DNA from: Chloracidobacterium sp. | GTDB lineage: Bacteria > Acidobacteriota > Blastocatellia > Pyrinomonadales > Pyrinomonadaceae | Direction: 5' to 3' | DNA: 64,000 nt | NCBI GenBank assembly: GCA_016706275.1 | Contig: JADJJY010000001.1 | Coordinates: 1,364,001-1,428,000, forward strand | In this document: positions 53,018-61,775 of the stretch, piece by piece | How the letters are laid out: each line of letters opens with the position of its first letter | Position numbering within the stretch: the first letter of the stretch is position 1 | The notes under the pieces: generated by a model | What the model saw: only the letters and a program-made list of their open reading frames with translations | Database searches by the model: none | Told to the model about the DNA's origin: nothing | Position numbers and translations under genes: made by a program

Positions 53018-53409
53018 TCCTGGGTCCTTTTCAAACGTTCAGAACCGTTTGGGGCATCCATGATGACTTTTTCGAGATTGGCCATTGCTTCAGGGGCTTG
53101 CCACATCGTTCGCAGCTCATCTAAGAACGGCTCGACCTTAGCGAAGACCATTACGTGCTCGCCGGCGGTCTGGTTGAACATCTCGGCATCGATCGCACCC
53201 TGATTAACGAAAGTAGCCGCCATATCCCAGTACGACGTCACCATTCGCAGGTAACCGCCGACTTCCGGGTCCATCATGGTTGTCGTGTACTCCTCGGCAC
53301 TGGTCGGGTTAAAACCGAACATCCAGTCACGGGCCTTTCGCATAGTCGCTTCGCGGCGTAGGTCGTAGAGTTTCATTATCAGATCAGCCGATTCGGCTTT
53401 TGTTGACAT
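52969..53409 (-). CDS. Helical hypothetical protein (146 residues)
   Basis: This soluble, predominantly alpha-helical protein begins MSTKAESADLIMKLYDLRRE and contains KARDWMFGFNPTSAEEYTTT, MVTSYWDMAATFVNQGAIDA and VEPFLDELRTMWQAPEAM. The ATG at 53409 was chosen because TGGAGG stands 11 nt upstream; an upstream ATG 36 nt earlier lacks one. The pattern with conserved Trp/Asp/Glu helices resembles DUF4760-like small proteins, but I am not certain. It ends in an Ala/Glu-rich tail. Function is unknown. Confidence 0.7.
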   Translation of the reverse strand: MSTKAESADLIMKLYDLRREATMRKARDWMFGFNPTSAEEYTTTMMDPEVGGYLRMVTSYWDMAATFVNQGAIDAEMFNQTAGEHVMVFAKVEPFLDELRTMWQAPEAMANLEKVIMDAPNGSERLKRTQEWMKTIAAPQAEEAAA

Positions 53410-53486
53410 ATTAGAAAATACCTCCAAAGTTGAATTATTTCCCAAGTCTATTTACACACACCGCCTGTGTCAATTAAGGTAAGAAA

Positions 53487-54620
53487 GTGAGTAACGAGAT
53501 AGCAACATATTTGAATGAACGTATAGACGCCGGTGATTTTCCGTCAGCCGTCTATCTCGTCGCAGAAAAAGGCGAGATCGTCCTGCACGAGGCTCTCGGT
53601 TACGCTGTCGTAGAACCTGAGCGGATCGAAGCTAAACTCGATACGATCTATGATCTGGCTAGTTTGACGAAAGTGCTGGTGACCGGGCTATTATATGCAA
53701 AATTCTTACAGGACGATGGTTTCTACTCGATCGATACCACTATAATCAAACTTTTCCGTCAATTGAAAGGCACAGAAAAACGCTCGATCACGGTCAGGAA
53801 CTTAGTCAGTCACACTTCAGGTTTGAGAGATTGGTATCCATTTTACTCCGTCTTTTTTGACCCGCGCTACAAGACCGCTGCAGCTGTATCAACCGCTTTA
53901 GAACTGCCTGCTGTATATCCGATGGATTCCAAAGTGGTCTACAGTGATCTAAATTTCATCATATTAGGTGCTGATCTCGCCGACAGAATTCCGTCAGGAA
54001 ATTTAGCAGAGCTTGCTCTAAATGATATCTTTCAACCTCTCAAACTTGAACGAACCTTCTTTAGACCAAGTATCGAGTACCGTCGCGAGATAGCTGCAAC
54101 CGAGAAGGGGAATCAGTTTGAGGAGCAAACGTGTCAAGAGAAATACCCTGAAATTCACATTCCGCATTCCGCATTCCGCAATTATCAAATCTGGGGTGAA
54201 GTGCACGATGGTAACGCAGACTTTATGAATGGCATTGCCGGTCACGCGGGGCTGTTTTCGACTGCCGAAGAGACCTTTAAGATCGCGCAGCAGTTTTTGC
54301 CGAATTATACGACTTTGCTAAAGCCGGAAACTTGCGAACTTTTTCGCACGAATTTCACGCCGGGAATGAACGAACATCGTTCATTTGCATTTCAACTCGC
54401 ATCAACCCCTGACTCGACAGCCGGGACTAAGATGTCACCCGAAAGCTTTGGCCATCTTGGGTTTACGGGGACGAGTCTTTGGATCGATCCGGTCAAAGAG
54501 AGGGTCTTTATATTGCTTACGAACCGCACGCACAACCACTGCTTGCCGTTTGAAAATATCAACTCCGTCCGCCGCCGTTTTCACGATCTGGCGATCGAAT
54601 ATCTAGATAAAAATTCTTAG
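53487..54620 (+). CDS. Serine hydrolase of the beta-lactamase (class C/esterase) family
   Basis: This 377-residue protein has the catalytic SxxK motif (DLASLTKVL, near residue 54), a Tyr-containing second motif VYSDLNFI and a late LGFTGTS in the KTG position, with LVSHTSGLRDWYP typical of the family. No signal peptide is seen, so it may be cytoplasmic or use another route. The start is GTG with AAGGTAAG upstream. A triplicated ATTCCGC heptad inserted near residue 225-231 encodes HIPHSAFRNY. Substrate is unknown. Confidence 0.85.
   Translation: MSNEIATYLNERIDAGDFPSAVYLVAEKGEIVLHEALGYAVVEPERIEAKLDTIYDLASLTKVLVTGLLYAKFLQDDGFYSIDTTIIKLFRQLKGTEKRSITVRNLVSHTSGLRDWYPFYSVFFDPRYKTAAAVSTALELPAVYPMDSKVVYSDLNFIILGADLADRIPSGNLAELALNDIFQPLKLERTFFRPSIEYRREIAATEKGNQFEEQTCQEKYPEIHIPHSAFRNYQIWGEVHDGNADFMNGIAGHAGLFSTAEETFKIAQQFLPNYTTLLKPETCELFRTNFTPGMNEHRSFAFQLASTPDSTAGTKMSPESFGHLGFTGTSLWIDPVKERVFILLTNRTHNHCLPFENINSVRRRFHDLAIEYLDKNS
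54159..54179. repeat. Perfect heptad triplet (attccgc)3 inside the serine hydrolase gene
   Basis: Three exact copies span 21 bp, i.e. seven codons, leaving the frame intact. They are read in three different frames to give HIPHSAFRN. The stretch lies between the YRREIAATEKG block and YQIWGEVHDG. Confidence 0.9.
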
Positions 54621-54696
54621 CAACGAAAATGGGTGTATTCTAATCAAAACGTCGCTTTCCCACATATTGACTTTTCGGCTTGGAGAATACGCGTCG

Positions 54697-55914
54697 ATGA
54701 AAAATATTACCGCTGTCGTGATGACCATAGCAATGCTTGTAGTTGGAGCATTTTCTCAGGGAAATACCTCTACACGGCCGCGTGTCTCGCCGACGGCGAC
54801 ACCGCCGACGCTTGGCAATGACACTTACGTCAATTCGACGCCAACAGGGCCGCCTGTTTTGATCGGCGGCAACAATGGGCCCGTTCCGACACCGACTCCC
54901 GACGCCGGAGATGATGAGATAATCCGTGTCGAGACAAACCTTGTGACAATGCCGGTTTCTGTGCTTGACCGCGACGGACGTTTTATCTCGGGCCTGCAGC
55001 AAAACGATTTTAAGATCTTTGAGAACGGTGTTGAGCAAAAGCTGGATTATTTTCAATCGGTGGAACAACCGTTTACGGTCATACTGCTAATAGACGTTAG
55101 CCCTTCGACTCAGTTCAAGATCGGCGAGATCCAGGACGCTGCGAGTGCATTTGTCGACCAATTACGCCCATCCGACCGCGTTATGGTTATCTCTTTTGAC
55201 GAGAGCGTCCATGTTTTGACGCCCGCGACCAATAATCGCTACCAGCTCAAAAATGCTATCCGGCAGCTTGAGTTTGGCGATGGCACGAGTCTTTACGAGG
55301 CGGTCAATTACGTTATCGATAACCAGCTGCGTCAGATACAGGGCCGCAAAGCCGTCGTGCTCTTCACGGATGGTGTCGATACGACATCAAGCCGAGCTAA
55401 CTATGCAAGCACCTTGCGTGAATCGGAGGAGGTTGATGCACTTTTTTACACGATCAGATACGACACATCCCGTGACATGAACGGCGGCGGCTGGGGTAAC
55501 GGTGGTGGAGGCGGTAACAATCCGCAGCCGCGTCGGACTGGCAAGGTAACGTTCGGTGATATCTTAGGGGCCATACTTATGGGCGGTAGTGTAAATGTTG
55601 GCAGCGGTGGAGGCGGCCGGGCTGGATCTAGTTCAAAAGAATACGAGACTGGCCGCACATATCTCGAGGCGTTAGCTCAAAACAGCGGCGGCCGTAAGTT
55701 TGAGGCTCAGACTTTGTATAACGTCGAATCCGCTTTCTCCGGTATCGCCGAGGAGCTGCGTCGACAGTATTCGCTCGGCTATTATCCTGAGGCCGTCGGT
55801 AAAGCAGGCGACCGCAAGCAGATCAAGATCCGCGTCTTGAGACAAAATGTAGTCGTACGAGCCAAGACGAGCTACATTGTCGGCCAGACCAACCGCAACG
55901 TCGCGGGCAAATAA
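54697..55914 (+). CDS. Secreted VWFA-domain protein 1 (acidobacterial type)
   Basis: This 405-residue protein has a signal peptide (VVMTIAMLVVGAFSQG), a Pro/Thr-rich linker (about 20-75), and a VWFA domain at about 100-340. Its MIDAS motif is LLIDVSPSTQ with the later Thr/Asp VLFTDGVDTTS. A Gly/Asn-rich loop (about 265-300) and a hypervariable stretch precede SLGYYPE, typical of a metal-dependent ligand-binding fold. The start was set at the signal peptide. The next gene is a paralogue. A terminator separates them. Confidence 0.85.
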   Translation: MKNITAVVMTIAMLVVGAFSQGNTSTRPRVSPTATPPTLGNDTYVNSTPTGPPVLIGGNNGPVPTPTPDAGDDEIIRVETNLVTMPVSVLDRDGRFISGLQQNDFKIFENGVEQKLDYFQSVEQPFTVILLIDVSPSTQFKIGEIQDAASAFVDQLRPSDRVMVISFDESVHVLTPATNNRYQLKNAIRQLEFGDGTSLYEAVNYVIDNQLRQIQGRKAVVLFTDGVDTTSSRANYASTLRESEEVDALFYTIRYDTSRDMNGGGWGNGGGGGNNPQPRRTGKVTFGDILGAILMGGSVNVGSGGGGRAGSSSKEYETGRTYLEALAQNSGGRKFEAQTLYNVESAFSGIAEELRRQYSLGYYPEAVGKAGDRKQIKIRVLRQNVVVRAKTSYIVGQTNRNVAGK

Positions 55915-55934
55915 TAAGCGATCAAAAGCAAAAG

Positions 55935-55966
55935 AAAGGGAAAGTTCGAACGAGCTTTCCTTTTTT
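55935..55966 (+). terminator. Terminator between the two VWFA genes
   Basis: The imperfect stem aaagggaaag / ctttcctttt with a 10-nt loop is followed by a T-run. Confidence 0.75.
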
Positions 55967-56030
55967 CGTTTTGCATCTTTTTAATAGGGATATCGCATCG
56001 TAGAATTACTTCGAATTCGATTTAATTTCA

Positions 56031-57209
56031 ATGAAAGTAGCCTTGTCAATTTTTTCTTGCTTATTGGTATTGTTCTTTGTGAGCGGGACGATCGCCCAGT
56101 CCACTCGTCCGCAGCCCAAAACTGGTGAAAAAGCCAATAAACGCCCCGTCGAACCGGCTGCAACACCCACGCCGCTGCCCGTCGACGTTCCCATTTCTGA
56201 CGACAAGATAACCGTTGATGACGGCGAGATCATTAAGGTCACAACCCAACTTGTTTCAGTTCCGGTCCGCGTGATGGATAAAAGAGGCCGCTTTATCGGG
56301 GGGCTGACAAAAGAAAATTTTAAGGTCACCGAGGACGGCAAAGACCAGGAGATCGGACTTTTCTCAAATGAGCATGAGCCCTTTACGGTCGCACTCGTGC
56401 TCGATATGAGCTATTCGACGACCTTTAAGATCAGTGAGATACAAAATGCAGCGATCGCTTTTATCGACCAACTCCGGCCCAACGACAAGGTAATGGTGAT
56501 CTCATTTGACGAAGAGGTGCACGTGCTTTGCGATGCCACCAACGACCGTCAGACCATCTATCGTGCGATCAAATCGACCAAGATCGCGACGGGAACGAGC
56601 CTTTACGAGGCTGTGGCTCTCGTGATGAACAAAAAGCTGCGCAGTATACAGGGACGCAAGGCGATCATTTTATTTTCGGACGGAGTCGATACGACCAGCC
56701 GCCAGAGCACGTATAACGACAACGTCAGCGATTCGATGGAACTTGATGCGTTGATATATGTAGTGCGTTACGACACGTTTGCCGATGTTCAAAAGATGAA
56801 GAATGGCAGCATCATAAAAAAGCCGCCTCCGATGCAGATCCCCGGACAAGATAATGGTGGCATTTTAGGTACGATCACGCAGTCGGGTGGCCTCGGTACG
56901 CCGAGCGGAGCCGGAACAAGTGTCGAGGAATACGAAAAGGCCAAAGAGTATCTCGGCCAGCTTGCATTCCGAACGGGCGGCCGTTTGTACGAAGCAACAA
57001 CGCTGACCAACCTTGCGGACGCATACTCTAAGATCGCTAGCGAGCTACGCGAATTTTATAGTCTTGGGTATTATCCGAAGGAAGACCGAACCGCCGGAAA
57101 GAAGACTAGCATTAAGGTAAAGGTCGATCGCGAAGGTGTCGTCGTTCGTACCCGCGACGGTTACATTGTACCGAAAAAGACCAAAATTAGCGGGTCCGGC
57201 AGCCGTTAG
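56031..57209 (+). CDS. Secreted VWFA-domain protein 2 (paralogue)
   Basis: This 392-residue protein has a signal peptide (FSCLLVLFFVSGTIAQ) and the same architecture as the upstream gene. Shared blocks include VRVMDKRGRFIGGLTKENFK, LVLDMSYSTTFKISEIQ (MIDAS), MVISFDEEVHVL, IILFSDGVDTTS and SLGYYPKEDRTAGKKTSIKV. The loop after the fourth strand is Lys/Pro-rich instead of Gly/Asn-rich. Adhesive or ligand-binding role at the surface or periplasm is inferred. It ends with a 4-nt overlap with the convergent glgC. Confidence 0.85.
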   Translation: MKVALSIFSCLLVLFFVSGTIAQSTRPQPKTGEKANKRPVEPAATPTPLPVDVPISDDKITVDDGEIIKVTTQLVSVPVRVMDKRGRFIGGLTKENFKVTEDGKDQEIGLFSNEHEPFTVALVLDMSYSTTFKISEIQNAAIAFIDQLRPNDKVMVISFDEEVHVLCDATNDRQTIYRAIKSTKIATGTSLYEAVALVMNKKLRSIQGRKAIILFSDGVDTTSRQSTYNDNVSDSMELDALIYVVRYDTFADVQKMKNGSIIKKPPPMQIPGQDNGGILGTITQSGGLGTPSGAGTSVEEYEKAKEYLGQLAFRTGGRLYEATTLTNLADAYSKIASELREFYSLGYYPKEDRTAGKKTSIKVKVDREGVVVRTRDGYIVPKKTKISGSGSR

Positions 57210-58501
57210 ATCTCGGTGCCATCCTTGATGATGCCGCCTTTGGGCACGATGATGATGCCTTCTCTAATGTAATACGAGCCGTCGGGAGCGTCAAAATTTT
57301 CGATATTTTCGCGGTTTACCAGCCTGACGTTATTTCCGATACGAACATTTTTGTCGATGATCGCTTTGCTTATCGTGACATTTTGACCGATCCCGATATG
57401 AGGCTTGCCGTTGGCGATATTAGCCCTGATCTCGTCGATCGTTTCAAAGACATCCGAACCCATAATTATCGACCTGTCGATATCGACGCCCGCATCGATG
57501 CGGCTACGCAACCCTATGATCGAGCCGCGTGCCCGGACACCGCTCAAGATACTGCCCTCGCTGACCATCGAATTGTCGATGTCGCAGCTATTAAGTTTTG
57601 ACGGCGGCAGATAGCGGCTGCGGGTGTAGATCGGGGCTGACGCGTCAAAGAAATTAAATTTTGGCAGCGGCGACGCAAGGTCAAGGTTCGCCTCGTAAAA
57701 TGCGCCGATCGTCCCGATGTCTTCCCAATACTCTTTGAACAAATGAGCCTGTACGGTGTATTTTTCGATCGCTGCGGGTATGATCTCGCGGCCAAAATCA
57801 ACCCATGAATTATCTGTTTGCAGCAGCTCGACCAGTCGGTTGTAGTTAAAAACGTAAATGCCCATGGACGCGAGAAACGGCCGCTTCTCTGCTTCGGCCT
57901 CGCTTAGGCCAAATCGTGCGGTATCGACCCGCATTTGCTCAAGAGCATCTCCCTTTGGCTTTTCTTTAAACTCAACGATCTCACCCGTCGAATTTGTTTT
58001 CAGCAGTCCAAACTCCTCTGCCTCACGCTGTTGACAGGGAATTACGGAGACCGTCAGGTCGGCTCCGGTATCAAAATGCCGTTTTAGAAAATTGCGGTAA
58101 TCCATCCGGTAAAGATGGTCGCCGGACAAGATGAGCAGAGTATCGACGCGCCAGTCTCGGAGGTGAGGCAGCATCTGTCGTACAGCGTCAGCCGTCCCCT
58201 GAAACCACTCCGGATTATCCTTGGTCTGCTCCGCCGCAAGCACCTCGACAAAACCCGTCGAAAAGCTCGAAAAGCGATATGTCCGCGAGATGTGGCGATT
58301 GAGCGACGCCGAGTTATATTGCGTCAGCACAAAGATCTGCGTGATCTCTGAGTTGATACAGTTTGATACCGGCACGTCGATCAGCCGATATGTCCCGCCA
58401 AGCGGCACAGCCGGTTTTGAACGCTCCTGTGTCAGTGGAAACAAACGCGATCCGGCACCACCGCCGAGGATCACCGCAACTACATTGTCGTATTGGCCCA
58501 T
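57206..58501 (-). CDS. glgC: Glucose-1-phosphate adenylyltransferase
   Basis: This 431-residue enzyme makes ADP-glucose for glycogen synthesis. The N-terminal catalytic domain has LGGGAGSRLFPLTQERSKPA and VPLGGTYRLIDVPVSNC, then ILSGDHLYRMDY and EFKEKPKGDA. The C-terminal left-handed beta helix shows ANLDLASPLPKFNF, SIIMGSDVFET and IDKNVRIGNNVRLVN. The start at 58501 (MGQYDNVVAVILGGG) was chosen; the in-frame ATG 39 nt upstream adds residues encoded by a heptad repeat. Confidence 0.95.
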   Translation of the reverse strand: MGQYDNVVAVILGGGAGSRLFPLTQERSKPAVPLGGTYRLIDVPVSNCINSEITQIFVLTQYNSASLNRHISRTYRFSSFSTGFVEVLAAEQTKDNPEWFQGTADAVRQMLPHLRDWRVDTLLILSGDHLYRMDYRNFLKRHFDTGADLTVSVIPCQQREAEEFGLLKTNSTGEIVEFKEKPKGDALEQMRVDTARFGLSEAEAEKRPFLASMGIYVFNYNRLVELLQTDNSWVDFGREIIPAAIEKYTVQAHLFKEYWEDIGTIGAFYEANLDLASPLPKFNFFDASAPIYTRSRYLPPSKLNSCDIDNSMVSEGSILSGVRARGSIIGLRSRIDAGVDIDRSIIMGSDVFETIDEIRANIANGKPHIGIGQNVTISKAIIDKNVRIGNNVRLVNRENIENFDAPDGSYYIREGIIIVPKGGIIKDGTEI

Positions 58502-58506
58502 ACTAT

Positions 58507-58590
58507 AGAGAATAGTGAATAGTGCAAAGTGAATAGTCAAGCGAACCCGCCCACTCTTGACTATTCGTTATTCACTATTCACTATTCACT
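58507..58590. repeat. Inverted heptad element in the glgC-mtgA divergent gap
   Basis: Arm 1 (58507-58541) and arm 2 (58556-58590) are inverted copies built from gtgaata / ttcacta units, with cttgactatt / aatagtcaag pairing near the centre. It covers nearly the whole gap, so the promoters of both genes must lie within it. Confidence 0.85.
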
Positions 58591-58593
58591 AAT

Positions 58594-59406
58594 ATGTGGT
58601 ACTGGACAAAAATTATTTTCCTCGTCTTTGTCGGAGCAGTCGTTGTTTGGCTGGGGTATGAGGTGGTCACGTTTCCGGCGATATCACGGCTTCGGGATGA
58701 AAATCCAACGACCTCGTCGATGATCGAATTTCGCCTGTCCGAAGCGCGGGCCGAGGGCCGCGAGCCGAGGAAATTTATGATCTGGACGCCTATCGAACAG
58801 ATCAGCCCAAATTTGCAACGTGCCGTGCTTGCGGGCGAAGACGCACGTTTTTTTCAGCACAACGGCTTTGACTGGGACGCGATCCAGAAAGCCTGGGATG
58901 AAGCCGTTGAAGAAGGCAAAAAGGAAGACAAGCAGGAGTGCGAAGAAGAGGCAAAGGCGGCTAACACTCCGAAAAAAGACTGCAAGCCTAACCCGGAAGA
59001 TTGGATCCCGTCAATGCCGAGTTTCAAACGTGGGGCCTCGACCGTCACACAGCAGCTTTCAAAAAACCTTTTCTTATCCGAAGACCGCAACTTTCTGAGA
59101 AAAGGCCGCGAGGCCGTCTATACCTATTTTCTCGAACGCGAGCTTACCAAAAAACGCATCCTCGAGATCTATCTCAACGTCATCGAATGGGGCGACGGCA
59201 TCTACGGTGCCGAGGCAGCAGCTCGTAACTATTTCAAAAAATCAGCGTCCGACCTGACCAAAGACGAAGCGGCGTTCCTCTCGGCAATGATCCCTTCGCC
59301 GTTAAACGTATTTAACCCCGCCAAAAACAAAAAACGCGTCGTCCGTCGACAACGCGTAATTCTACGAGGAATGAACTCGATCAAACTCGACTATTCCGGT
59401 AAATAA
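58594..59406 (+). CDS. mtgA: Monofunctional peptidoglycan transglycosylase (GT51) with acidic insert
   Basis: The protein is 270 residues with an N-terminal anchor helix (IIFLVFVGAVVVWLGYEV). GT51 motifs are AGEDARFFQHNGFDW (catalytic Glu), RGASTVTQQLSKNLFLSE, GREAVYTYFLERELTKKRIL and YLNVIEWGDGIYGAEAAA. Between motifs 1 and 2 lies an insert (about 103-145) rich in Lys/Glu with two Cys (KQECEEEAK and KKDCKPNPED), absent from usual MtgA. It polymerises lipid II in the periplasm. No transpeptidase domain is present. Confidence 0.9.
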   Translation: MWYWTKIIFLVFVGAVVVWLGYEVVTFPAISRLRDENPTTSSMIEFRLSEARAEGREPRKFMIWTPIEQISPNLQRAVLAGEDARFFQHNGFDWDAIQKAWDEAVEEGKKEDKQECEEEAKAANTPKKDCKPNPEDWIPSMPSFKRGASTVTQQLSKNLFLSEDRNFLRKGREAVYTYFLERELTKKRILEIYLNVIEWGDGIYGAEAAARNYFKKSASDLTKDEAAFLSAMIPSPLNVFNPAKNKKRVVRRQRVILRGMNSIKLDYSGK

Positions 59407-59412
59407 GAAATT

Positions 59413-59487
59413 GCCCACGAAATACACAAAAGGCACGAAATAAAGAGACTTGCTCCTAGTTTCGTGCTTTTCGTGTATTTCGTGGGC
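59413..59487. repeat. Near-perfect inverted repeat between mtgA and the S46 peptidase gene
   Basis: Arms of 28 bp (59413-59440 with 59460-59487; outer gcccacgaaatacac / gtgtatttcgtgggc) differ at two positions. They lie between two convergent gene ends and would form a strong transcript hairpin in both directions. Units of acgaaat type show the 7-nt spacing. Confidence 0.85.
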
Positions 59488-59493
59488 TAACTC

Positions 59494-61656
59494 TTACTTT
59501 CTGCCTACGACCTTCATTTCGTCAACGACCCATTTGGCGCCGCCAAATTTTTCGGTGACGAACAGGACAAAGCGGATATCTACTGAGATCGTACGGTTGA
59601 CGTCCGGGTCGTAGTAGAAATCGTTGCCGAGCCCCTCATAGTTGCCGTCGAAACAAATGCCGACCTGATGGCCGTCGCCGTTGAGGATGGGCGAGCCGGA
59701 GTTGCCGCCGATGATGTCGGTGGTCGAGAGGAAATTGACCACAACGCTGTCGCCCTGGCCGTATCGGCCAAAGTCTTTGGCGTTTTGCAGGTCGATCATC
59801 TTTTGCGGCACGTCAAACGGATTGACGCCGGTATTTTTCTCGATCATGCCCTTGATGGTCGTGAACGGTGTGCGGATCTCGGCTTCGCGGGGCTGATAGC
59901 CTTTGACGTTGCCATATGAGAAACGCATCGTGAAATTAGCGTCCGGATACGGCGACTTGGTGCCGCGCATCTCAAACATCGCCGCCATATAATTTTGACG
60001 CAGACGATCGATACTTGCATTAAATTTAGCACCGCGAGCAGCGAGTGCAGCACGCTCATCGACCAACCCCGAAATAAAAGGATGGTCTTTTTGAAACTTT
60101 GCCCACGAGTCGTCATAAAGATCGGCGATCTTGTCAGGCTTGGTGAATTCGCCGTTTGCGATCTCGTTGGCAAATGCTGCCTCAGGTGCCCGGCGAGCCT
60201 TACCGGTCAAACCTGCAAACTTCTGATCCGCAGCAAAGAAACGCTGATTCGCCGGCAGAGAGTCAAACTGCTTGAAAAAGAACTTGAGCATCTCGGCTTC
60301 GTAAACGGGCTCACGCTCGGCAAATGCCTTTTCGATATCGGCCTTTTTAGCTTTCTTTTGGTCGCCGGTCAATTTTTTCCCGGCCTTGATAGACATTGCC
60401 GCGGCCACAAGCTGGCCGAGAACCGGCATCGAATTTGGGTCAGGGAAACGCCGTACCATAGCGTCTCGCTTGGACGCTGCATTTGTCTCAAGCGACAGTG
60501 CTTTTAACTCAGGTATTACCGTGCCGTACTTCGCGTCACGAGCCGGGTTAGCGGCTATCCAGGCGGCAAGCTTTGCTTCCTCAGCCTGACGAGCTTCGAC
60601 AACCTTGGCGTGACGAAGACGTAGTGCACCGCCGTCGTAAACCTTAAACGAGTTGTCAAAGTTTGCGATATCCGATTGAAACTTGATCCGTTTCTCATCA
60701 TCGGTCGAACCGATCAGACGCAGCGTATCGGCCAATGTGCGGAGCCATTTACCCAGGAAAGGGAAGTTGGCGTCACGGGCATATTCGATCGACCAGCTTT
60801 CGCGGTAACGCGTTGTGCCGCCGGGAAAGCCAAGTACAAAGACAAAATCATTGTCCTTGAGGCCGCCGATATTCATCGTAAGGAATTTTTTCGGCTTGAA
60901 CGGAACATTGCTTGGCGAATACTCCGCAGGCGAACCGTCAGGAGCAACATACGCTCTCAAGAACGTGAAATCGCCTGTGTGACGTGTCCATTCAAAATTG
61001 TCGGGGTCGCCGCCAAATACCCCAATGTTGCGGGGTGGGGCATAAACGACGCGGATGTCTTTGACCTGAGCGGTCTGATAAAGATAGTAAAAATAACCGC
61101 TGTCGATCGCCTGGATACGGATGGTCGAGCCTTTCGGAGCGGCTGCCTGTTCGCTGGCGGTAAGGTCATCGGTATTCTTTTTGATGGCTGCGGCAAGCGC
61201 TTCGCCGGTGAGAGTGGATGTTCCGGCTTTGATCTTTGCGGTCACATCTTCGATACGTTGTGTCAGCGTGATCGAGTAATCTTTTGCCGAGATCTCGCCC
61301 GCACGGCTGCCGGCGTTAAATCCTGTTTCGACAAGATCCTTATCAGGAGTCGAAGCCTGAACCAAAGCGTCAAATCCGCAGTGGTGATTTGTCAGGATCA
61401 GTCCGTCGGCCGAGACAAATTCGGCCGTACATCCGCTGTCGAGCCTAATAATAGCATCGGTCAAACCGACCCCTTTTGGATTGTAAATGTCGATCGGCTT
61501 GATCCGCATGCCGCGTTTCAAAAGCGGCAGCGATGCGATCTGTGCGGGGGCAAACATCCCCTCGTCAAAGTTCGCAAACGCAAACGACGAACTAGATAGC
61601 AGCATCGCGACCATCATCGCGAGTGTTAGAAAACGGTTATTCTTTAATAATTTCAT
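59494..61656 (-). CDS. S46 family peptidase (dipeptidyl-peptidase 7/11-like)
   Basis: This 720-residue periplasmic serine peptidase has a signal peptide (LTLAMMVAMLLSSSSFAFA). The chymotrypsin-like triad is visible: His in LILTNHHCGFDALVQ (about 88), Asp in EWTRHTGDFTFLRAY, and Ser in IIGGNSGSPILNGDGHQVG (about 651). A helical domain between them controls substrate access in DPP7/DPP11. It releases dipeptides from peptide N-termini, which supports proteinaceous nutrition typical of this lineage. The P1 preference cannot be decided. Confidence 0.93.
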   Translation of the reverse strand: MKLLKNNRFLTLAMMVAMLLSSSSFAFANFDEGMFAPAQIASLPLLKRGMRIKPIDIYNPKGVGLTDAIIRLDSGCTAEFVSADGLILTNHHCGFDALVQASTPDKDLVETGFNAGSRAGEISAKDYSITLTQRIEDVTAKIKAGTSTLTGEALAAAIKKNTDDLTASEQAAAPKGSTIRIQAIDSGYFYYLYQTAQVKDIRVVYAPPRNIGVFGGDPDNFEWTRHTGDFTFLRAYVAPDGSPAEYSPSNVPFKPKKFLTMNIGGLKDNDFVFVLGFPGGTTRYRESWSIEYARDANFPFLGKWLRTLADTLRLIGSTDDEKRIKFQSDIANFDNSFKVYDGGALRLRHAKVVEARQAEEAKLAAWIAANPARDAKYGTVIPELKALSLETNAASKRDAMVRRFPDPNSMPVLGQLVAAAMSIKAGKKLTGDQKKAKKADIEKAFAEREPVYEAEMLKFFFKQFDSLPANQRFFAADQKFAGLTGKARRAPEAAFANEIANGEFTKPDKIADLYDDSWAKFQKDHPFISGLVDERAALAARGAKFNASIDRLRQNYMAAMFEMRGTKSPYPDANFTMRFSYGNVKGYQPREAEIRTPFTTIKGMIEKNTGVNPFDVPQKMIDLQNAKDFGRYGQGDSVVVNFLSTTDIIGGNSGSPILNGDGHQVGICFDGNYEGLGNDFYYDPDVNRTISVDIRFVLFVTEKFGGAKWVVDEMKVVGRK

Positions 61657-61722
61657 AGCTGTGGTCCCCTTAAAAAATATTGGAAATTGCTCTGGCTCAA
61701 TACTAACATTAGATACGAATAC

Positions 61723-61756
61723 AAAAAAAGCGAGCCACCTAAGTGACCCGCTTTTC
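61723..61756 (-). terminator. Terminator of the M23 peptidase gene
   Basis: On the minus strand, the stem AAAAGCG...CGCTTTT with an inner GTCAC / GTGGC pair is followed by a seven-T run, about 20 nt after the M23 stop. Confidence 0.85.
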
Positions 61757-61775
61757 TATTAACATTTAACAACTT

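Noticed and set aside
60676..61599. Long open frame antisense to the S46 peptidase gene (307 codons)
   Set aside because: The minus gene has signal peptide, triad and full domain match. The antisense frame has no recognisable motif and reflects codon bias.
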